From the NCBI GenBank assembly GCA_024687845.1, contig JAILEL010000058.1:1-47323 (forward strand): a stretch of DNA of 47,323 nucleotides, given 5' to 3'. Below the pieces are notes generated by a model that worked only from the letters and a program-made list of their open reading frames with translations, was not told where the DNA came from and did not search any database. The position numbers were made by a program, and so were the translations under genes. The stretch comes from Eubacterium sp. (lineage in GTDB: Bacteria > Bacillota_A > Clostridia > Lachnospirales > Lachnospiraceae). Below are positions 18,173-27,708 of this stretch, one piece after another. The first letter of the stretch is position 1; each line of letters starts with the position of its first letter.

Positions 18173-19447
18173 TTATTCTGCTTCGATAGCTGCAAAGCCA
18201 AGCTTGATGTCTGCGAGAATATCATCAATATTTTCAAGACCTACTGAGAGACGAATCATTCCACCTTCGATACCAGCAGCAACTAACTGTTCCTCAGTGA
18301 GCTGACGATGTGTTTCACTTGCTGGATGAAGAACGCAGGTTCTGATATCAGCTACATGTACTTCATTTGAAGCAAGCTTCAGGCTATCCATGAATTTCAT
18401 AGCATTCTGACGACCACCCTTTATTACAAAAGAGATAACGCCACAAGCCTTTCCATTCAGATATTTCTTTGCAAGCTCATGGTTCTTATCATCTTCAAGG
18501 GCAGGGAAGGTTACTGATTCAACATACTTACTGCTCTTAAGGAATTTAGCAACTTCGAGTGCGTTTGAATAATGTCTTTCCATACGGATTGGGAGTGTTT
18601 CAAGACCGAGATTAAGAAGGAATGCACTGTGAGCAGCAGGATAGCATCCAAAATCTCTCATCAGCTGCATACGAGCCTTTATGATATAAGCAATCTTTCC
18701 ATAATCTCTGACATAGCATGTTCCGTGATAGCTTTCATCTGGTTCAACAAGTTCTGGGAACTTACCATTTGTCCAGTCGAATTTACCACTATCTACAATC
18801 ATTCCACCACCCTGGACAGCGTGACCGTCCATATATTTTGTTGTTGAATGAACTACAATATCGGCACCAAAATCGAATGGTTTACATAAAACTGGAGTGG
18901 CGAAGGTATTATCAACGATAAGAGGTACGCCCTGTTCATGTGCGATATTAGCAAATCTTTCAATGTCGAAAACCGTAAGAGAAGGATTTGAAAGTGTCTC
19001 ACCGAATACACATTTTGTATTAGGCTTGAACGCAGCTTTGATTTCTTCATCGGACATTTCCTGATTAACAAATATACATTCGATTCCGAGTTTCTTAAGA
19101 GTATAAGCGAAGAGATTGATGGTTCCGCCATATATTTCAGATACTGATACAAAGCTGTCACCAGCCTGAGCTATATTCAGGATTGAAAGAAGAGAAGCAG
19201 CCTGTCCTGATGAAGTAGCCATTGCTCCAACACCACCTTCAAGCTGGTTGATCTTTTCTTCAACAGCCATAACAGTTGGATTTGCAAATCTTGAATAGAT
19301 AAGAGCCTTTGTAGGATCGTCGAATACATCAGCGATATCCTGTGTAGAGTCGAATCTGTAGGTCGTGCTCTGAACGATTGGCAGAACTCTAGGTTCTGAA
19401 TTCTTAGGTGAATAACCTGCATGCAGGCATAATGTTTCGTCTTTCAT
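18173..19447 (-). CDS. metY: O-acetylhomoserine sulfhydrylase (MetY)
   Basis: 424 aa PLP enzyme of the Cys/Met metabolism family, which makes homocysteine from O-acetylhomoserine and sulfide. The PLP lysine is K204 in VVHSTTKYMDGH. The residues around PLP are present: YSRFANPT, SSGQAA, ETLSNPS and VDNTFATP. The long segment after the active site and the length of 424 aa distinguish MetY from the shorter cystathionine synthases and lyases. AAGGAG lies eight bases before the ATG. It is a single-gene unit with its own promoter and terminator. I see no SAM riboswitch in its leader of about 60 bases, so regulation must be by another route. Confidence 0.93.
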   Translation of the reverse strand: MKDETLCLHAGYSPKNSEPRVLPIVQSTTYRFDSTQDIADVFDDPTKALIYSRFANPTVMAVEEKINQLEGGVGAMATSSGQAASLLSILNIAQAGDSFVSVSEIYGGTINLFAYTLKKLGIECIFVNQEMSDEEIKAAFKPNTKCVFGETLSNPSLTVFDIERFANIAHEQGVPLIVDNTFATPVLCKPFDFGADIVVHSTTKYMDGHAVQGGGMIVDSGKFDWTNGKFPELVEPDESYHGTCYVRDYGKIAYIIKARMQLMRDFGCYPAAHSAFLLNLGLETLPIRMERHYSNALEVAKFLKSSKYVESVTFPALEDDKNHELAKKYLNGKACGVISFVIKGGRQNAMKFMDSLKLASNEVHVADIRTCVLHPASETHRQLTEEQLVAAGIEGGMIRLSVGLENIDDILADIKLGFAAIEAE

Positions 19448-19504
19448 TTTCAGTTCTCCTTAAATTATATAAAAATTCTATATTTTCTTAAAACGAACAA
19501 AGCT

Positions 19505-19533
19505 AATATATCATATTATTAGGGAGAGGTCAA
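19505..19533 (-). promoter_or_regulatory. Sigma-A promoter of metY
   Basis: On the minus strand TTGACC (19533-19528), a 17-base spacer and TATATT (19510-19505), about 60 bases ahead of the ATG. Confidence 0.7.
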
Positions 19534-19735
19534 AGATGCATTTTATTTTTATCTTGAATAGTATTGCAAAAAAATGTTAGTATCTTTCATGTGAAGTGGA
19601 ATCAAGAGTGTATTCTGAGTTAACCGTGAATAGTAACAAGAATAATACGATGCAAAAAGGATGAAATACTGATGTATCATGAAAAAGGTGTTGGTAAAAA
19701 GTTAAGTTCTGATATATCATAACAGGAGAAATAAA

Positions 19736-20389
19736 ATGATAAAAATACTTATTGTAGATGATGAAAAACCTATTGCAAATCTTATAAGACTTAGTCTTAA
19801 AAATACAGGTTATGTTTGTGATGTCGCTAGCGATGGCAATGAGGCACTTGACCTTATAGATTCAAATGTATATGATCTGATTCTGCTTGATATTATGCTT
19901 CCTGAGGTTGACGGATTCGAGATTATGGAATATATCAGACCTCTTGGAATTCCAGTAATATTCCTGACTGCTAAGGATGCTCTTGCTGATAGAGTTAAGG
20001 GACTTAAAATGGGAGCAGAGGATTATATTGTTAAACCATTTGAGGTTGCAGAACTGGTTGCTAGAGTTGAAGTTGTACTCCGCAGATATAATAAAACAGA
20101 AGATTTCTTTGAGTTAAATGGACTCGAGGTTGATGCGGTGTCTATGGTGGCGAAAAGAGATGGAAAAGTAGTTAATCTTACTCCTAAAGAATTTGAGCTG
20201 CTTCTTTTATTCCTTAGAACTCCAAATACTGCACTATATCGTGAATCTATATATGAAAAGGTATGGGGTGGTGAACTTGAATACGGTAGCAAAACTGTTG
20301 ATCTTCATGTTCAGAGACTTCGTAAAAAGGCAGGTCTTTCCAAAGAATTAAAATCAGTCAGCAAAGTCGGTTATCGTCTTGATGTATAA
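19736..20389 (+). CDS. OmpR-family response regulator
   Basis: 217 aa. The receiver domain has D8 and D9, the phosphoacceptor D52 in LLDIMLPEVDG, T78 and K100. A winged-helix DNA-binding domain (about 125-217) contains LTPKEFELLLLFLR and YGSKTVDLHVQRLRKK. It is encoded 24 bases before its cognate kinase. AGGAG precedes the ATG. Downstream membrane and peptidase genes on the same strand suggest an envelope-related regulon, which is inference. Confidence 0.95.
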   Translation: MIKILIVDDEKPIANLIRLSLKNTGYVCDVASDGNEALDLIDSNVYDLILLDIMLPEVDGFEIMEYIRPLGIPVIFLTAKDALADRVKGLKMGAEDYIVKPFEVAELVARVEVVLRRYNKTEDFFELNGLEVDAVSMVAKRDGKVVNLTPKEFELLLLFLRTPNTALYRESIYEKVWGGELEYGSKTVDLHVQRLRKKAGLSKELKSVSKVGYRLDV

Positions 20390-20413
20390 GAGACTGCAGG
20401 TTGAGGTGTTTTA

Positions 20414-21919
20414 GTGAGTTTTCGTGTAAAAATATCAGTATTAATGACGGTACTGGTAGCCATTCTTTTTAGCTTTGGTTCTACTTCGATCATTCATAGG
20501 TCGTATATGACATCTCTTACGAGAGAAGAGCAGGAAGCTGTAAATAACCTTCGAATGCTTATCAGTACGATTCAGGTTTCATATGAGAGTACAGGTGGAT
20601 ATAGTGAAAGCCAGCTGAAGAACACGCTCAGAAAACTTGAAAAATATCAGACATCTTCGGATGTCTTTTTGTTGTTCCGCGATAATAATCTGATCTACAG
20701 TAATTCAGGAATTGAATATCTGGATCTTGATGTGGATGGACTGGCAGCAAATCTTAACAGCAGTTCTGATATATATGTCTCATATCATAACGGTGACTAT
20801 GGCATGGAATATATTTCAAGCTCATCGGAAATTACGATTAATGACACAAAATACATTCTCTGTGTTTTAAGGGATATTCTTGATATTACATATGAAAGAC
20901 AAGAGCTTCATTCGTATTTTATGAATACATTTACCATTCTACTTATAATAACAGGTGTGGTATCATGGGTAATGTCTTCATTTCTTGTAAGGCCGCTCAA
21001 GCGGCTTGCCAGAGCTACTAGGGAGATTGCAGATGGTGATCTTAGTTTCAGATCCAATATCAGGACAGACGATGAGATTGGTGAGCTGTCGCAGGATTTT
21101 GATAAAATGGCTGAGAATCTTGAACAGAATGTAACTCTTCTTGAAGAGGCTGCTGAGGAGAAGGACAGATTCATGGGGGCATTTACTCATGAACTTAAAA
21201 CTCCTATGACATCAATCATTGGATATTCAGAACTTCTTAGAACCCAGGAACTTGAAAAAGAAGACAGAGATGATGCTCTGGACTACATTTATTCGGAGGC
21301 AAAAAGATTGGAGAATATGTCACTTAAGCTTCTCCAGATATTTGTATCTGATAAAGAGAAGATTGATTTCAAAAATGTATCTCCTGCTGAAATAGTAGAA
21401 GATATTGTTGTTCATATGTCACCAACTCTGGTTGAGCAAGGTATTAAAATCATATTCCGAGTAGAAAATGGTCGTGCAATGCTCGAACCTGATCTTGTCA
21501 GAACTCTTATAATCAATCTTATTGATAATGCCAGAAAGGCTATAGACAAGAAGGGAAGAATAAGAGTTGATCAGAAAATGACAGAGGATGGCGTAAAGTT
21601 CATAATCACAGATAACGGAAAAGGAATGCCTCCTGAAGCAATCAAGCACGTTACGGAAGCATTCTATAGAGTCGATAAGGCAAGATCTCGTCAGCAGGGA
21701 GGAGCAGGACTTGGTCTTTCTCTTGTTTCCAAGATAGTTGAACTTCATAAGGGAGATATCAGTTTCTCCAGTGAACCGGGAATAGGAACAGTTGTAACGG
21801 TTGAACTTAGAACTGGTCATCCTAGTTCAACTGATGAATATATGGAAGATACAGAAATAGAATCGCTAGAAGACGATATTACAGAAAATGAAGATATTAT
21901 AGAAAATGAAGATGAGTAA
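20414..21919 (+). CDS. Membrane sensor histidine kinase
   Basis: 501 aa partner of the preceding regulator. Start is GTG with GAGGTG upstream. A first helix lies at residues 7-27, then an extracytoplasmic sensor of about 140 residues, and a second helix at about 170-192. Next comes a HAMP domain to about 245 (RPLKRLARATREIADGDL), then the phosphoacceptor H259 in FTHELKTPMTS. The ATPase has N372 in NLIDNARKA, DNGKG at 400-404 and GGAGLGLSL at 429-437. The last 40 residues are an acidic tail of repeated ENED/DE units, which is not part of the kinase core and resembles low-complexity tails elsewhere in the window. The sensor domain is not recognised, so the signal is unknown. Confidence 0.94.
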   Translation: MSFRVKISVLMTVLVAILFSFGSTSIIHRSYMTSLTREEQEAVNNLRMLISTIQVSYESTGGYSESQLKNTLRKLEKYQTSSDVFLLFRDNNLIYSNSGIEYLDLDVDGLAANLNSSSDIYVSYHNGDYGMEYISSSSEITINDTKYILCVLRDILDITYERQELHSYFMNTFTILLIITGVVSWVMSSFLVRPLKRLARATREIADGDLSFRSNIRTDDEIGELSQDFDKMAENLEQNVTLLEEAAEEKDRFMGAFTHELKTPMTSIIGYSELLRTQELEKEDRDDALDYIYSEAKRLENMSLKLLQIFVSDKEKIDFKNVSPAEIVEDIVVHMSPTLVEQGIKIIFRVENGRAMLEPDLVRTLIINLIDNARKAIDKKGRIRVDQKMTEDGVKFIITDNGKGMPPEAIKHVTEAFYRVDKARSRQQGGAGLGLSLVSKIVELHKGDISFSSEPGIGTVVTVELRTGHPSSTDEYMEDTEIESLEDDITENEDIIENEDE

Positions 21920-21934
21920 GCAATACTTACTATA

Positions 21935-21952
21935 ATATATGTGATTCTTAAT
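21935..21952. repeat. 18-base copy of the MITE-like element end
   Basis: ATATATGTGATTCTTAAT is identical to 26597-26614, the right end of the palindromic element plus four flanking bases. The preceding TACTAT is also shared, with a gap of two bases. It lies between the histidine kinase stop and the next gene. It could be a solo end, a remnant or a shared regulatory sequence. Confidence 0.5.
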
Positions 21953-21991
21953 TTATTGGAAGATTAGAAATAATTTAGAAAGATTAAAAAT

Positions 21992-22975
21992 ATGCAGGAC
22001 GTAGATAAAACAAAAACTGAAACATCTGTAAATGATAACTCAGCTAATGAAAAACAGAAAAGGGATATTCCGGGAAAGGTATCCTGCTGGTTCGCGGAAC
22101 TCAGAAAAAAACTGAAGCATAACATCGGTACGCCTCAGAATTTTCTGATTCTTTTTGCTGCCTTTCTGATAGTTGTAATGGCATTCCTTCTTCCTTATGT
22201 TGCTTTTGCATATGAGAACAAGAGACTGACTGATTATAACATTCATTATGAATCGGAACCTGTAGATATTAGGAATTCATCCATGCCATTTGCTTACAAG
22301 CTGAAATATATTGAGATGGTTATGACAAGTTATTCATACATAATTATGGATGAAAATGCATTAGTTAATACTAATGACAAACTCACACTCAATAACGTTT
22401 CTGCAAAGGAAAAGGCAGTAGAGGGTTTTCTTCAGATTTTTGCAAGTATGGACTACTTAGAAGAAAGTCAGGTTGAGATGATAAGTGATAGCCTTACTAA
22501 TTTGTCGGACTATTCTTCATTTCCAGAATTAATGGTTATACCGAGCACAAAGGAAATGTTTGCAGCCTGGAATATTGAATTCATAGTTGGTGATGGCAAC
22601 TATGTTCAGATTATTGTAGATGATGAAACAGGGCTGATACTGGCTTTTGAAATATCTGAAACTATATTTGGCCTTAATACATTAGAACTTATCCAAAGTG
22701 GAGAATTCGGAAATGTACTGGCAAATTATTATGGTTTCGAGTATAATAACTCGGTTGATTTCGTAGATAATGGAAATAAAAGCTACGATTTTAAGCTTTT
22801 GGCCAATGAAATGGCTGAAAGCAATACTAAAGGAAATAATAAAAATAATTTTGTTACTGTTCAGGTTGTCATTTTGGATGAAAACGTGTATTATGGTTCA
22901 GATAATATGATATACATGAACTGCTTCGATTCCTCGAATATATCTATTTTCCCCGATGAGGATTCTGAAGATTAA
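21992..22975 (+). CDS. Single-pass membrane protein of unknown function
   Basis: 327 aa, not recognised. A basic cytoplasmic N-terminus of about 48 residues is followed by one hydrophobic helix (about 49-70) and an extracytoplasmic domain of about 250 residues with mixed helix and strand character. The ribosome site is weak. The gene lies between the two-component system and a C39-like peptidase that has the same topology, so the three are likely to form one envelope module. No lipobox and no catalytic motif could be found. Confidence 0.75.
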   Translation: MQDVDKTKTETSVNDNSANEKQKRDIPGKVSCWFAELRKKLKHNIGTPQNFLILFAAFLIVVMAFLLPYVAFAYENKRLTDYNIHYESEPVDIRNSSMPFAYKLKYIEMVMTSYSYIIMDENALVNTNDKLTLNNVSAKEKAVEGFLQIFASMDYLEESQVEMISDSLTNLSDYSSFPELMVIPSTKEMFAAWNIEFIVGDGNYVQIIVDDETGLILAFEISETIFGLNTLELIQSGEFGNVLANYYGFEYNNSVDFVDNGNKSYDFKLLANEMAESNTKGNNKNNFVTVQVVILDENVYYGSDNMIYMNCFDSSNISIFPDEDSED

Positions 22976-22990
22976 TAATAAAGGATAAAA

Positions 22991-24214
22991 ATGGATAAAA
23001 CACTTACCCCCTATACAAAGAAAATCAAATCATTTCTAAGAAAATTCAGAGGTACTAATCAATCCCGTAAAAAAAAGAAAAAGCTTTCCAGAATATGGTA
23101 CAGAAATAATATGGCCTCGCTTCTGGCGGTGGTCTTCTTCTGCATGGCAGTTATAGTGATTCTGGTTTCAAATGGTAAATCTCTGGAATCAAAAAATGGC
23201 AGCTCAAAAGCTTTGGCAGAGCAGACAAATGAGTCCGGAGATGATAATAAAGAAGGACAGGATGAATCTGAGGCTTCTTCCGGTGAAGCACAGGCTGAGG
23301 CTTCTCAGGATGGACAGGCTGCAGATTCTGCACAGGCTGTTCCGGTGACAGAGGTTCAGGAACCATTTGTTCATAAAAGAACGCTTGTTGAAACGAAGGA
23401 AATATTATCTGAGTTCGCAGCAAACAATGGACTTATTATTAATCAGTATTCAGAACCACTTGTAGAGCTTCTTATGAATCATTATGAAGCCAAAGATTTT
23501 GTACTTTATTATCCTCTAAGATATAAAAAAGAAGAAGGGGATTATAAAAAGTATGAGCATTATACTGAAACTGAAATAGATAATGTGATAAATGCAAAAA
23601 ATCAGGACGCACTTCCGGCACTTCCTTATGAGCTTGAGGATGACTATAAGACCAAAATACCTAACTATTATCAGTGGGATGAAAGATGGTGTTATAAAGA
23701 ATATGGTTCGGATGCTTTTGGACTAACAGGCTGCGGTCCGACTTGTTTATCTATGGTATCATCTTACCTTATGAAGAAGAAAAATATGACTCCTTCCTGG
23801 ATGGCTGATTTTAGTATGATCAAAGGCTATGCCATACCTGGACATGGAACCAGCTGGGAGCTTATGAATGAAGGAGCTCAGGAGCTGGGACTTACAGTTG
23901 AAGAGATAGTACCAAATGAAACCTATATGGTTGAAGCTTTAAAGGAAGGAAAACCTCTTATCTGCATTATGGGTGAGGGACATTTTACAAATGATGGACA
24001 TTTTATAGTTTTTAAGGATTATGAAGGTGAAAAGAATGCAGATGGATTATATGAAGGTGGCAAATTCATAATAAATGATCCTAATTGCATTGAGAATTCC
24101 GAGAAAAAATGGAGTTATAGTGAGTTTGAAACTGAGATAGGAAATATCTGGGCATATTCATATACTAATGTTAACACGAACACAAGTGGAGGTTTAAAGA
24201 ATGGACATAATTAA
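22991..24214 (+). CDS. Membrane-anchored C39-like cysteine peptidase
   Basis: 407 aa. A very basic N-terminus (RKKKKK at about 26-31) precedes a helix at about 42-60. Then follow a Ser/Glu/Gln/Ala-rich linker (70-120) and an extracytoplasmic domain. The C-terminal 180 residues are a peptidase C39-like (C39_2, papain-fold) domain: NYYQWDERW, the nucleophile C248 in GLTGCGPTCLS, the histidine H337 in DGHFIVF, and NDPN (362-365). Such domains occur in cell-surface peptidases of Firmicutes and differ from the bacteriocin-processing C39 of ABC transporters, since no transporter is fused. It ends inside tex, with a 14-base overlap. Its target may be wall peptides or surface proteins. Confidence 0.85.
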   Translation: MDKTLTPYTKKIKSFLRKFRGTNQSRKKKKKLSRIWYRNNMASLLAVVFFCMAVIVILVSNGKSLESKNGSSKALAEQTNESGDDNKEGQDESEASSGEAQAEASQDGQAADSAQAVPVTEVQEPFVHKRTLVETKEILSEFAANNGLIINQYSEPLVELLMNHYEAKDFVLYYPLRYKKEEGDYKKYEHYTETEIDNVINAKNQDALPALPYELEDDYKTKIPNYYQWDERWCYKEYGSDAFGLTGCGPTCLSMVSSYLMKKKNMTPSWMADFSMIKGYAIPGHGTSWELMNEGAQELGLTVEEIVPNETYMVEALKEGKPLICIMGEGHFTNDGHFIVFKDYEGEKNADGLYEGGKFIINDPNCIENSEKKWSYSEFETEIGNIWAYSYTNVNTNTSGGLKNGHN

Positions 24215-26366
24215 GAAAATCAGCGAGGAGCTAGAAGTAAGAAATGAACAGGTTAAAGCGGCAGTAGAGCTTCTGGATGAAGGCTGTAGTGTTCCTTTTA
24301 TTGCGAGATATAGAAAAGAAAAAACAGGTTCTCTGAATGACGAACAGCTTCGTAAGCTTTCTGAAAGACTCACATATCTCAGGAATCTGGCAGAGAAGAA
24401 GGAAACTGTTATTTCAAGTATCGAAGAGCAGGGAAAGATGACTCCGGAGCTGATGAAAGAGATAGAAGCGGCCGAAACAATGGTTGTTCTCGAAGATATT
24501 TACAGACCATATAGACCTAAGAGAAGAACAAGAGCTACAATTGCCAAGGAAGCTGGTCTTGAACCACTGGCAAATATTATCATGCTTCAGATGACATCTA
24601 AGTCAATGGAGGAAGAGGCTTCGCCATATATTGATGCTGAAAAAGGTATTGAGACTGTTGAACAGGCAGTGCAGGGAGCTAGTGATATAATTGCTGAACA
24701 GGTAAGTGATAGTGCAGATTACAGAGCATGGATAAGAGAGAAAACCATGAAGAGTGGAAGTCTTAAGTCTCAGGCGAAAGATGCTGAGGCTAAGTCTGTT
24801 TATGAGAATTATTATGAATTTGAAGAACCACTTACCAAGATGACAGGATACAGAACTCTTGCAGTAAATCGTGGTGAGAAGGAGAAATTCCTTACGGTTA
24901 AAATTGCTGCACCTGAAGAAGATATTATCAGATATCTTGAGAAACAGATGGTATCTGAAGACGCAATTAATGCAGGTAATTGGACTTCGAAGGTTATAAA
25001 GGATGCTATAGCTGATTCATATGACAGACTTATAGCACCTGCTATAGAAAGAGAAATAAGAAATGACCTCACAGAAAAGGCTGAGGATGGTGCTATAGAA
25101 GTGTTTGGTAAGAATCTTACTCAGCTTCTTATGCAGCCTCCAATTGCAGGACAGACAGTTCTGGGCTGGGATCCTGCATTCAGAACTGGGTGTAAGCTTG
25201 CGGTAGTAGATCCGACAGGTAAGGTTCTGGATACAGCTGTTATATATCCTACAGCTCCAACAGATGATAGAAAGATAGCTGCTGCAAAAGCAAAGCTTAA
25301 GAGCTTTATAAAGAAATACGGTATTACTCTTATTTCCTGTGGTAATGGAACCGCGTCAAGAGAGTCTGAGCAGATAATTGTTGAACTGCTGCATGAGATA
25401 CCTGAAAATGTAAGCTATATTATAACAAATGAGGCAGGTGCTTCTGTATACAGTGCCAGTGCACTTGCAACAGAGGAGTTTCCTGAGTTTGATGTTGGAC
25501 AGCGTTCTGCTGCATCTATTGCAAGACGTGTTCAGGATCCACTTGCAGAGCTTGTTAAGATTGATCCAAAATCTATCGGTGTTGGACAGTATCAGCATGA
25601 TATGAATCAAAAGAAATTAGGTGAGGCACTAGGTGCAGTAGTAGAGACTGCAGTTAATAAGGTTGGTGTGGACCTTAATACAGCATCAGCACCTCTGCTT
25701 CAGTATGTATCTGGAATATCTAAGCCTATCGCAAAGAATATAGTTACATATAGAGAAGAAAATGGTAAATTCAATGATAGAAAGGAACTTCTCAAGGTTT
25801 CAAAGCTGGGTGCAAAGGCGTTTGAACAGTGTGCGGGCTTCCTTAGAATCAATGGAGGTAAGAATCCTCTTGACGCTACAGCAGTTCACCCTGAAAGCTA
25901 CGAAGCAACCATGAAGCTTCTTACAAAACTTGGCCTGGATGCTGAGGCTGTGGGTACAGAGCCTTTCAAAAGGCTGAAGAAGATATCAAAGGATGAAAAG
26001 AAGAGTCTTGCTGAAGAAATCGGAATCGGTGAACCGACTCTTGATGATATTATTGAAGAACTTATGAAACCGGGTAGAGATCCAAGAGAGGACATGCCTA
26101 AGCCTGTGCTAAGAAGTGATGTACTTGATATGAAGGATCTTGAAGTAGGAATGGTTCTTAAAGGAACAGTGAGAAATGTAATTGACTTTGGTGCATTTGT
26201 AGATATTGGTGTGCATCAGGACGGACTTGTACATATTTCCCAGCTTACAAATAAAAAGTTCATCAAGCATCCACTTGAAGTAGTAAGTGTAGGAGACATA
26301 GTAGAAGTTAAGATAATCAATATAGATATGGAAAAAGGCAGGATTGGTCTTTCTATGATCATCTAG
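24201..26366 (+). CDS. tex: Tex-family RNA-binding transcription accessory protein
   Basis: 721 aa, full length. Order of domains: N-terminal helical Tex domain (FIARYRKEKTGSLND near residue 33, LEDIYRPYRPKRRTRA near 97), a YqgF/RNase H-like domain from about 325 (LGWDPAFRTGCK), helix-hairpin-helix motifs (near 496-555, LNTASAPLLQYVSGI), and a C-terminal S1 RNA-binding domain (about 648-721, GTVRNVIDFGAFVDIG). Tex binds RNA polymerase and RNA and is important for toxin expression and general fitness in several species. GGAGG lies eight bases ahead of the ATG inside the end of the peptidase gene, so translation is coupled. Confidence 0.95.
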   Translation: MDIIKKISEELEVRNEQVKAAVELLDEGCSVPFIARYRKEKTGSLNDEQLRKLSERLTYLRNLAEKKETVISSIEEQGKMTPELMKEIEAAETMVVLEDIYRPYRPKRRTRATIAKEAGLEPLANIIMLQMTSKSMEEEASPYIDAEKGIETVEQAVQGASDIIAEQVSDSADYRAWIREKTMKSGSLKSQAKDAEAKSVYENYYEFEEPLTKMTGYRTLAVNRGEKEKFLTVKIAAPEEDIIRYLEKQMVSEDAINAGNWTSKVIKDAIADSYDRLIAPAIEREIRNDLTEKAEDGAIEVFGKNLTQLLMQPPIAGQTVLGWDPAFRTGCKLAVVDPTGKVLDTAVIYPTAPTDDRKIAAAKAKLKSFIKKYGITLISCGNGTASRESEQIIVELLHEIPENVSYIITNEAGASVYSASALATEEFPEFDVGQRSAASIARRVQDPLAELVKIDPKSIGVGQYQHDMNQKKLGEALGAVVETAVNKVGVDLNTASAPLLQYVSGISKPIAKNIVTYREENGKFNDRKELLKVSKLGAKAFEQCAGFLRINGGKNPLDATAVHPESYEATMKLLTKLGLDAEAVGTEPFKRLKKISKDEKKSLAEEIGIGEPTLDDIIEELMKPGRDPREDMPKPVLRSDVLDMKDLEVGMVLKGTVRNVIDFGAFVDIGVHQDGLVHISQLTNKKFIKHPLEVVSVGDIVEVKIINIDMEKGRIGLSMII

Positions 26367-26389
26367 TTAGTTTAACTTCCCTTAATATG

Positions 26390-26610
26390 AGAATCACATA
26401 TATAGTCTAAAACACACTAAGATTTTATAGATTTATAGTCGGTCGTTTCAGTTTGTAATGCTGCTCGGCTTTAACTCGTAAAAATGCCTTAGAATAATAA
26501 AAGGAAGGCATTTTTACTCAGACAAATCCGCTCGCAGCTTACAAATAATGAAACTCCCTCCTTAAATCTTATAAAATCCCGTTATCGTTTTATACTATAT
26601 ATGTGATTCT
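26390..26610. mobile_element. 221-bp palindromic MITE-like element
   Basis: The ends are 17-base perfect inverted repeats, AGAATCACATATATAGT (26390-26406) and its complement (26594-26610). Within them the two halves stay complementary nearly all the way in. Matching blocks include GATTTTATA, GTTTCA, TTTGTAA, GCTGC and the central 13-base perfect stem GTAAAAATGCCTT (26478-26490) with AAGGCATTTTTAC (26505-26517). No open frame is inside. This is the layout of a miniature inverted-repeat element. The sequence TTAATA stands near both ends but in slightly different registers, so a target duplication is not proven. The central stem with its T-run would also end transcription of tex. Confidence 0.75.
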
Positions 26611-26681
26611 TAATAACTTTGTGGGAGGTTTAAGTAGCTAGTTATCTTAGTGGAATTATGAGATATTTAAGGAGTATATGA

Positions 26682-27698
26682 TTGATTTTAGATATAACTT
26701 CAGCGAAAAAAATAGTGGATCTGACTTATTCAGATTCTAAAAATGGAAACAATAGAATACTAAATACTGACGGATTGGTTCCATATGTTCAGGTAAAGGG
26801 TTTTATAAATCTGAAAAATATTCATCATGGTTTTACAACAAGACTTGGTGGTGTGAGCAAAGGTATCTATGAATCTCTTAACATGGGACTTAGACTAGAT
26901 GATTCAAGAGAAGATGTTATTCAGAATTATCAGAGACTTGGTGAAAGTATGGGCTTTGATCATACAAGAATATCTTGTCCGGATCAGGTTCATAAATCAA
27001 ATATCCTTGTGGTGACTGAGGAAGATGCAGGAGTTGGTATCAAAACAGAACTAACTCATAGAGAAATAGATGCACAGATAACAAATGTTTCCGGGATTCC
27101 TCTTATTGTATATAGTGCAGATTGTGTACCTATTCTGCTTGCTGATCCCATAAGCAGGGTTATTGCATCAGTTCATGCCGGGTGGAGAGGAACTGTGCAG
27201 GGGATTGCGGCTAAAACAGTTCAGAAAATGATAGAGGTATATGGATGTCTTCCGGAAAATATTTTTGCTGTTATAGGACCATCTATCAGTATGGAAAACT
27301 ATGAGGTGGACAGGACAGTAATTGATGAGATAATGAAATGTCCATATATCGACATGAGTGACGAAAATACTGTTATAAATGATATAGATGGTGTAAATGT
27401 AACTGTACTTTGCAGAGAAGGAAGCTTTCTCAGAGAAAATATCCCGGTGGATTATCTTGGTAAAAAGCTTACTCATCCTGGAGCACCATATCCATTATTT
27501 AGAACAGTTAGTATCAGAAAAAAATACATGCTTGATTTATGGAAATTAAATGAATTAATTCTTGTTAATTCCGGAATAAATTCAGGGCATATATATAATA
27601 CAAGACTCTGTACTATGAAATATCATGACTTATTCTTTTCACATAGATATACAAACGGAAGAAGAGGACTTAACGCTGGTATTATATTTCTTAGTTAA
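26682..27698 (+). CDS. pgeF: Laccase-domain protein (peptidoglycan editing factor, YfiH)
   Basis: 338 aa of the DUF152/multicopper laccase-domain family, members of which include PgeF, a cytoplasmic amidase that removes misplaced L-Ser from murein precursors, and purine nucleoside enzymes. Signature residues are visible: HHGFTTRLGGVSKG, YSADCVPILLADP, the zinc His in VHAGWRGTVQGIA, IGPSISMENYEV, and C-terminal RLCTMKYHDLFFSHR. The N-terminal 40 residues are an extension absent from the shortest members. Translation starts at TTG with AAGGAG seven bases upstream. The ATG at 26678 is in another frame. It follows the palindromic element and is a one-gene unit with its own terminator. Confidence 0.88.
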   Translation: MILDITSAKKIVDLTYSDSKNGNNRILNTDGLVPYVQVKGFINLKNIHHGFTTRLGGVSKGIYESLNMGLRLDDSREDVIQNYQRLGESMGFDHTRISCPDQVHKSNILVVTEEDAGVGIKTELTHREIDAQITNVSGIPLIVYSADCVPILLADPISRVIASVHAGWRGTVQGIAAKTVQKMIEVYGCLPENIFAVIGPSISMENYEVDRTVIDEIMKCPYIDMSDENTVINDIDGVNVTVLCREGSFLRENIPVDYLGKKLTHPGAPYPLFRTVSIRKKYMLDLWKLNELILVNSGINSGHIYNTRLCTMKYHDLFFSHRYTNGRRGLNAGIIFLS

Positions 27699-27708
27699 AT
27701 TTTTGATG

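Noticed and set aside
19448..19560. SAM riboswitch or T-box ahead of metY
   Set aside because: The leader is only about 60 bases from the promoter and has none of the conserved stems or the T-box sequence.
26382..26616. TTAATA as target-site duplication of the palindromic element
   Set aside because: Both copies exist but overlap the ends in different registers (two bases off), so a true duplication is not shown.
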